From: Capsicum annuum
Lineage: Eukaryota; Streptophyta; Magnoliopsida; Solanales; Solanaceae
Length of the DNA: 64,000 bases
Assembly (NCBI RefSeq): GCF_002878395.1
Contig: NC_061120.1
Coordinates: forward strand, 114,796,407 to 114,860,406
Direction of reading: 5' to 3'
Positions 58,076 to 64,000 of the stretch are shown here, piece by piece (position 1 is the first letter of the stretch; each line of letters begins with the position of its first letter). The position numbers and the translations under genes are program-made. The notes under the pieces are model-generated. The model was not told the origin of the DNA, did no database searches, and saw only the letters and a program-made list of their open reading frames with translations.

Positions 58076-60020
58076 TATCATCACTGCCTATGCCAACCCA
58101 AAGTAGTCTCACAAAGCCTCTATCTGAAATCAAAATAATATCTGGTAAGGATATTCTCCTTACCATAACCAAAAACCAAAGTCTAAGAAATTATAAAAGT
58201 ATGTAGCGAAGTTCACAACATAAAATAGAGCCTTTCAGAGTATGAAAGTTCACCACTAAAATTCAATACAAATTTGTCGCTAAATCCAAGTCACTAAGTA
58301 GGAGGAGTAGTAAGGCCGATTCCTGCATCGCGTGGGGATTTATCTCCCAAAAATAGGTTAGCAGGTGAACGTCAGAATGTACTAAGAAGTAAGGATAAAA
58401 TAATGCTAATATTTAAAACAAAGTAAACAGCTATATGCAATCACATCAATACATATATATATATATATAATCCATGCTGGGAAAGGGAATCGGGTTTAGC
58501 ATGAATTTAAAACCTTAACCTAGGTTGTGTGGCTTAACATTCCTAAAACCACCCACGGGCTATATGGGTCCAGTGTTACCCCATAAACAGGCCCCAATAC
58601 ATGTAGTCGCATGAACCAGAGATATCATAGGATTCGGGTATTCTCATATACCCTTCATTATCCATGATACTTATATAAAAGTATAACTTAGGGGATTCCC
58701 TTTTACCCCATAAGTATATGGTCACCATGACCAACCCTCATGTCGACAAACATAAGTTTCTAGTGTCTGTGCATTATACTCATACTTTCACGATTAGCTA
58801 TCATAACCCGCCATTATTGCCTAATTAAAATCTTTAGTACATAACTAAACCACCAATTCCAGAGTTAATTACCAAGGAATTATGTAGCGGTATTGTCATA
58901 CTGACTATAACTTGCAAGCAATGTCATTAGCCAAAACTTAGGGGATTCCCATGTACCCCATAGGATTTCCAATAAATCAAAACCATGGCCTCCAATTCCT
59001 TTCCAAATAATTTAATTAAATTAATACATTCAGGGTTCCATTACCATATAATGCAATGCAGGGTTTTCAATAAAAATCAAGCTATGTGACAAAAGCATTC
59101 TCATAGGCATTTTAATAAACAAGTTGAGGGCATATAGTTTCCAATCCAATAATAAAGAACCAACTAACCACCCCCATACAACCATATGTTCAAACAAACA
59201 ATATAATATAAAAATCATAAATAGAACATAGAAGAACATTATCCAACTAAGAATAACAAAAACCCCAACATATGTTTCAAACCAACCCACACCCATAATA
59301 ATGCCATGAAAATTATTAAATAAACCATGTTCTTAGTTGAACTAACAATTAGGAAGGAGTAACATGCCTTAGATACTAAATAATATGGATAGAATTTCTC
59401 TTTAAATTCCCTTATTGAATCACCTTGAAAAAATTGTAGCCTTTTTCTAAAACCAAAATTTTGAGAGAGATTTGAGAGTGTTTTAGGAGTATTTTTATCT
59501 TTTAAAGTGAAGAATGGGGGACGAATTAATGTTATAGGACATGGATATTAAGGTTTATGGGTGGGAAATGTCCAAAATATCTTCAGCTTAAAATCTTAAA
59601 AATGAGCGCAGAGGGGTACGACTGCACTATCAAAACCGTACCCATAATATTTGAGTGGTTCCCACCACTCATAACCTAGGTAGCAACTTTGAATCCAAAA
59701 CTATCCAACATATGACTGCAAGGGATAACTTGTATCCAAAACATATGATTGGTAACCTTAAACCATACTCTAGGCAGAATCTTTTAGGCTAGACATAGAA
59801 TATCATACAGTTTGGCACTGTACCTCTTGTACCCTATCATACGACTAGTATGATGCCTTCTAATACCTTGTTCAGTAAACAACCAAACCACACTGATTAT
59901 AATTCTAGTTAAGGACCTAAAACCACACCCATATCATACGACAAGTACCCTTAAGTCGTATAATGTCCAGAAGATCAAACTCAAGAAATTTTCTAAGGGG
60001 CAAAATCCAAGGTATTTTCA
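58076..60020 (-). mobile_element. Family B 5' LTR
   Basis: About 1.95 kb. Read minus it starts TGAAAATACCTTGG (60020) and ends near cagtgatgata (58076). It is related to the solo LTR at 25028-27193 and to the fragments at 45362-52660. It holds an (AT)n run at 58452-58469 and gtatgatt/aatcatac iterations at 59600-59960. It preserves the empty target sites of both the LINE (about 59275) and the Athila-like element (about 59355). Confidence 0.8.
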
Positions 60021-60227
60021 AGATTCTAAGATATATTCTTTGAATTATACTAGTATCGTTTCTAGGGTTTTATTTCAAGATGAGATTTTGGAATATTCTT
60101 ATTATTTTAACTTCATACTTATATTTTCATCAAAGAATTCATCTTTTGTTCTTGAAAATTATTAGTATCGAAACACCTCAATTAGGGTTGTGGAAACCAT
60201 AATGAACTAATAAATTAGTGAAGTATG
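60021..60227 (+). mobile_element. Fragment of an Athila-type LTR
   Basis: The text tagggttgtggaaaccat...aactaataaattagtgaagta parallels tagggttgtgggaaccat...attaacaaagtagaggaagt at 51327-51368 and 47575-47617. The preceding T-rich part also fits. It is a small degraded piece between the B and C elements, and may be all that remains of the B element's insertion site. Confidence 0.6.
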
Positions 60228-62253
60228 TGTCACGACCTGAGACTTGCCCTTAGTTATAACATGGTGCTTAATGTCACAAGTGAACCCAAGCTAACCCATG
60301 GTCTGGCATAACACTAAGAATGCTGATGAAGTACCAAAATATTAGGAAGAAGTTAATCTAAAATAATCTAATAATAATGATAGAACAATTAATAATGAAT
60401 AAGAACAACAAAACCAAAACTGTCTGATAAAAACCAACATGCTGAAATATAACTTAATATATGTCTACAAGCCTTTACTCAAATAAGTTCTTAGGACATG
60501 CCCTTAACTAACTCCAACTGACTAAAACTAAAAGAATACTAAAAATTAATATTGATAACTAGTCGTTGAATCATGAGGACTCGCCAAACACTATTGTTGA
60601 ATATAGTACCAAACCTTACTAACCGTGATTTGGTGTTGAGTGTCGGACCCTATATAATAAGACAATATAGCACAGGAAAGTATGTGATCAGTAATTTAAA
60701 TGTACTAACCATTTTAGATAGGAAAACTAACTAGTATAATCTGAACATAAATGCATGAAACATGGAAAACTAAATACAAGACCAAGTATAAGCATGTACT
60801 AACTGAAAACTTAGTAATTAAATACAAGGTCATGCAAAATCTAAAACATAAATTAAGTACTGTGGGAGATTACATTAATTGACATACCCCAATCAAAGCT
60901 AATCGAGTTAAATCATATAACCCTAGTTTGATGTGTGGTTAGTACCTTACCAAGGGTACAAACATTAGTAGTGTGGAACTACTAAGTTGATGACTTGAAT
61001 TACTAGGGTGTCAATTCTCAACTAGAGAGTGACCCCTTATAAGCTATGGTGGGACCATAGTTTGGGAACTAAGGGACTACTACTAAAGGTCTCAGTCCTA
61101 ACTAACGGGTGAGTCCTCAACCCTGCATTCACTCGATGCTAAGTACTACTCACAACTGAATGACACTGAAAAATGAAATGCTCATTATAATTATATTTTG
61201 AAAATATCAACAATGGATAATCTGAAGTGCTCAAACACATAAAAAATGATATATGCATGAATCCCTAGGTATCGGGTGTTCACAATCCACCAACTCTGAC
61301 TAATGCAATTAAACATGATAACATCAAAATTTGACCATGCGGAATTTCATAAAATAATCCAAAACTCAACTATTTATCAATAAAAAAGAGAATTCATGAT
61401 TTTGAGTGTGGGAAAGATGCTAAATTTATGGGAAAATATGTACTCATGGTTTAATTAAAAAACTTGACTGGTATTCCAAGAAAATCCATACTTGCCATGG
61501 AATCCTAAATTTAAAGGGTGAATTAAACTTGATAGTTGAGGAAATCTTTGGTAATCAAGTGGTGGAAGGAATCCATTAATAAAATCCCACATACTTGGAG
61601 ATGAAATCTGTTGAAGAAGTCCTTGGAATTTGTTTTTGAATTTAAGGAATCCTAAGTTTTCTTTTATAGAAAAAAATGCACTTTCTCTATTCTCCCTCTA
61701 TGTGTTTGATTAGATTTTAAGTTTATGAGGGATTTGGGAAAATTTAGCCATATATTCCAACCCTAGAAAAGCCAAAATGATGTGGGCTAGGTGTTAAATA
61801 AAGGATAAAGACCAAGACACCCTTCTTAAAATGTTCAAAAAATTTTAGGAAACAGTCGAGATGACTCAGGCGACAACTCATTAAGTCTGGTCATGAGTCA
61901 TGGAATGGAGTCGTGACCTAAGGACCTAAGCCTTGGTTTATTAGTTTTACATAAATGACTCCTCTTCTAACGACTCTTTTAGTTTGAACACTATTTGTCA
62001 TGAGGGGTCATTGTCAAGGAGCAAATTTCTTGGTTCCTTATTCTTTTGATAACAAGTCTTTAATATGACTCATTGTACCTGGGAATGATTCATTGCTAGT
62101 GTTATTGTCATTGGAAGTTTGACAACTCCTCGATCAATGTGCCATAACATTTTACTATGATATCGGATTATGACAATACAGGTGGCATTGGAAAGTTAAT
62201 TAAATAGTCTTCCGCTTGGTAGGTCTAAAATCTAACAACTTAGGGTATTATCA
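60228..62253 (-). mobile_element. Family C gypsy 3' LTR
   Basis: 2,026 bp. Plus-strand edges are TGTCACGACC and TAGGGTATTATCA, and on the minus strand a polypurine tract abuts it at 62254. It is related to the split LTR at 5461-6578/35560-37091. A gagtc/gactc-rich segment (61855-62110) contains iterated short inverted motifs. Confidence 0.8.
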
Positions 62254-62268
62254 TATCTCCCCCTTGGG
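62254..62268 (-). other. Polypurine tract of the right-hand family C element
   Basis: Minus-strand CCCAAGGGGGAGATA immediately before the LTR start TGATAATACCC. It is the same motif type as at 501-516 and 3274-3288. Confidence 0.8.
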
Positions 62269-62519
62269 ATCCCTCATCCCCAAAACTAACTAAGATACAA
62301 TACTAGGGGAAAAGCTAAAATTTTTCATTCAACAGTAATGAGTTGAACCATGAACTAATAACTAAATCTATAACTGATGCAAAGACTTACCAAACTCATA
62401 AACGTATGTTATGGCATGAAAATAGTTGGATTGTCTGAAGTTAAAAGAATTCATTAATTAAGGGAACTATTACCTTAAGTACGAACTAATTTGATGAGAA
62501 GAGATAAGGTACCTGGTCA

Positions 62520-62680
62520 TATTATTGCCTCTACTTTCCAAGTTGCTTCCGCAACTGACTGATTTCTCCATAGAACCTTTATTAAGGCGACCTCTTTATT
62601 TCTCAACCTATTAATCCTATGGTTAAGGAAATCAATAGGGATTTATTCATGGGATAGGCTTTCTTTCACGCCTACACTCT
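62520..62680 (-). pseudogene. Chromodomain remnant of family C
   Basis: The minus frame around 62590-62530 reads IKVLWRNQSVAEATWKVE, a well-kept chromodomain start. It follows the integrase and precedes the 3' LTR by about 270 bp. This identifies family C as a chromovirus. Confidence 0.85.
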
Positions 62681-62699
62681 CTAAAAGAATGTCTGATGA

Positions 62700-64000
62700 T
62701 GGGTCACCAATACATTCTTTAAAAAGGAAACTTAAAAGACTGGATGCACCAATGCTAAATCTGTAGGCAACTCCAACTTATATGCTACCTTACTCTAATA
62801 GCTAAAAATCTTATAAGGTCCAATATAGAGGGGACTAAGCTTTCCTTTCTTACAAAATCTCTTCAATCTTTCATTGGAAAAAACTCCAAGTACACAAAAT
62901 CACCAATCTCAAACTCAAGCTCCCGTCTCCTAACATCTATATAAGATTTCTAATGACTCTGAGCAATCTTCAGACTTTTTCTAATAAGATGAACCTTTTC
63001 CATGGCCTTATGCACATAATCTTGCCCAAACAAAGTATCTTCATAGCCTCAAACCAACTAATAAGAGATCTATACTTCTTAGCATAAAGTGCTTCAAATA
63101 GTGGTGATAGATATTATTGTAAGAAAACTTAATCAAAGGCAAATAATTATCCCAACAACCCTTGAAATCAATCACACACACCCTCAAACTATCCTCTAAG
63201 GTATGAATGGTCCTCTCTACCTAACCATCTATTTATGGGTGAAAAGTTGTACTAAGATAGAATTGGGTACCTAGACCTTTCTGAAAAGTCTTCCAAAATA
63301 AAGAGCCAAACTGGGAACCTCTATCTGAAATAATGGACAAAATTACTCCATGCAATTTCACTAACTCCAGAAGATAGATCTTAGCATAATCTTTGTCTAA
63401 ATTTTAAGTGTTAACAAGCAAAAAATGGGATGACTTAGTTATTCGATCCATGATCCCAAATAGAATCATGTTATTGAAGAGTACAAAACCGCCCTATAAT
63501 AAAGTCCATATTTATAACTTCCCATTTTTAAGTAATGATACTGAATTCTTGAAGCATACTACTAGGTCTCTGGTGCTAAACCTTAACCTACTGTTAATTT
63601 GGACATCTAGCCATGAATTCCACAATATCCTTCTTCATGCCATTCCACCAATAGACTTCCCACAAACCATATTACATATTAGTGGATCTTAGGTAAATAG
63701 AATACTACGAACCATGAATTCTACTAGCATCTGTTGTCTCAAATCATCCACATTCGAGACGCATAATTTTCCCTGAGAACAAAGAACACCATCTCTCTTT
63801 TTCTTTTTCCTTGATCTTCTCCTCTTTAATCTGTTAAGCATGAACCATGAACTGGGAGATGTTCATCTCCTTAACCAATATGGTCATTCTACACTCTTTG
63901 ACCACATCCTTAGAAACACCTAACATAAACTTACTCATTTAGGCCCTAAATTCAGCCACCATTGTTGGAGCATACCTTGCAAACTAGGAAAACTTGAGTG
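62700..64000 (-). pseudogene. Integrase remnant of family C, runs off the window
   Basis: Minus-strand pieces in order are a zinc-region end (WWNGMK-like, about 63650, then ARCPN), a damaged first core block (about 63500), and a second block with ISDRGSQFGSLFWKTFQKG (about 63330-63275). A (V)[18 protein letters not shown] block (about 63220-63165) and the C-terminal RRRELEFEIGDFVYL (about 62940-62895) follow. Stops interrupt, at least one at an expected Gln. RNase H and RT would lie beyond 64000; a short end segment (63800-64000) may already be the RNase H/integrase junction. Confidence 0.8.

Larger units (their letters stand above)
45362..60020 (-). mobile_element. Family B chromovirus on the minus strand, with nested insertions
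   Basis: 5' LTR (58076-60020), primer site, gag, protease, RT, RNase H, integrase, chromodomain and 3' LTR follow in order from right to left. The 3' LTR is present only as three pieces (45362-45540, 46624-46703, 52005-52660), separated by a LINE and an Athila-like element. It lacks about 1 kb at its left end relative to the 5' LTR. The pol reading frame is broken throughout. Confidence 0.85.

Noticed and set aside
1..64000. tRNA, rRNA or small nuclear RNA genes
   Set aside because: I saw no tRNA cloverleaf with A and B boxes and no rRNA-like conserved stretch; tRNA-like strings are all primer binding sites. A covariance-model scan would be decisive.

Overview
The window looks like deeply degraded, gene-poor plant heterochromatin. 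I find no intact host gene, rRNA, tRNA, CRISPR array or bacterial feature. Nearly every stretch that can be explained is an LTR retrotransposon or its debris, mostly Ty3/gypsy, plus one 5'-truncated LINE. The plant assignment rests on Athila-type and chromovirus (Tekay/Del-like) pol domains, Athila-type primer binding sites, and TGTAA..../....TTACA LTRs of 2-2.7 kb. The LINE has a (TTG)n tail of the kind I know from Solanaceae, so a nightshade-family genome is my best guess (moderate confidence).

Layout. 1-4.7 kb: the 3' tails and LTRs of two plus-strand gypsy elements (LTRs D and E). 4.7-37.1 kb: one deep nest. A minus-strand gypsy LTR (family C, 5461-6578 and 35560-37091) was split by a 29-kb block. 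That block is a minus-strand Athila element (6579-35559), itself interrupted by a nearly complete plus-strand chromovirus (family A, 8208-18784) and by a solo family A LTR (24181-29084). The solo A LTR is in turn interrupted by a solo family B LTR (25028-27193, exact TTAGT target duplication). 37.2-42.6 kb: a 5.4-kb minus-strand non-autonomous LTR element with an exact CAACT duplication. 42.6-45.4 kb: unclassified, with a probable LTR leader. 45.4-60.0 kb: a minus-strand family B chromovirus; its left LTR carries a truncated LINE (45541-46623) and a 5.3-kb non-autonomous Athila-like element (46704-52004, exact GTAAC duplication). 60.0-64.0 kb: an Athila-type LTR scrap, then the 3' LTR, chromodomain and integrase of another minus-strand family C chromovirus that runs off the window.

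The gag, protease, reverse transcriptase (RT), RNase H and integrase remnants keep family order but are full of stops, many at expected Gln or Trp codons. Several catalytic residues are lost, so nothing here should be autonomous. The relative order of insertion reads C, then Athila, then A, then the B solo LTR. Observations most worth following up are a hairpin with a compensated stem change shared by two Athila-type elements, family-specific palindromic sub-repeats beside the TATA box in several unrelated LTRs, transition-only decay of two primer binding sites, and a 331-bp tandem duplication in a gag gene.
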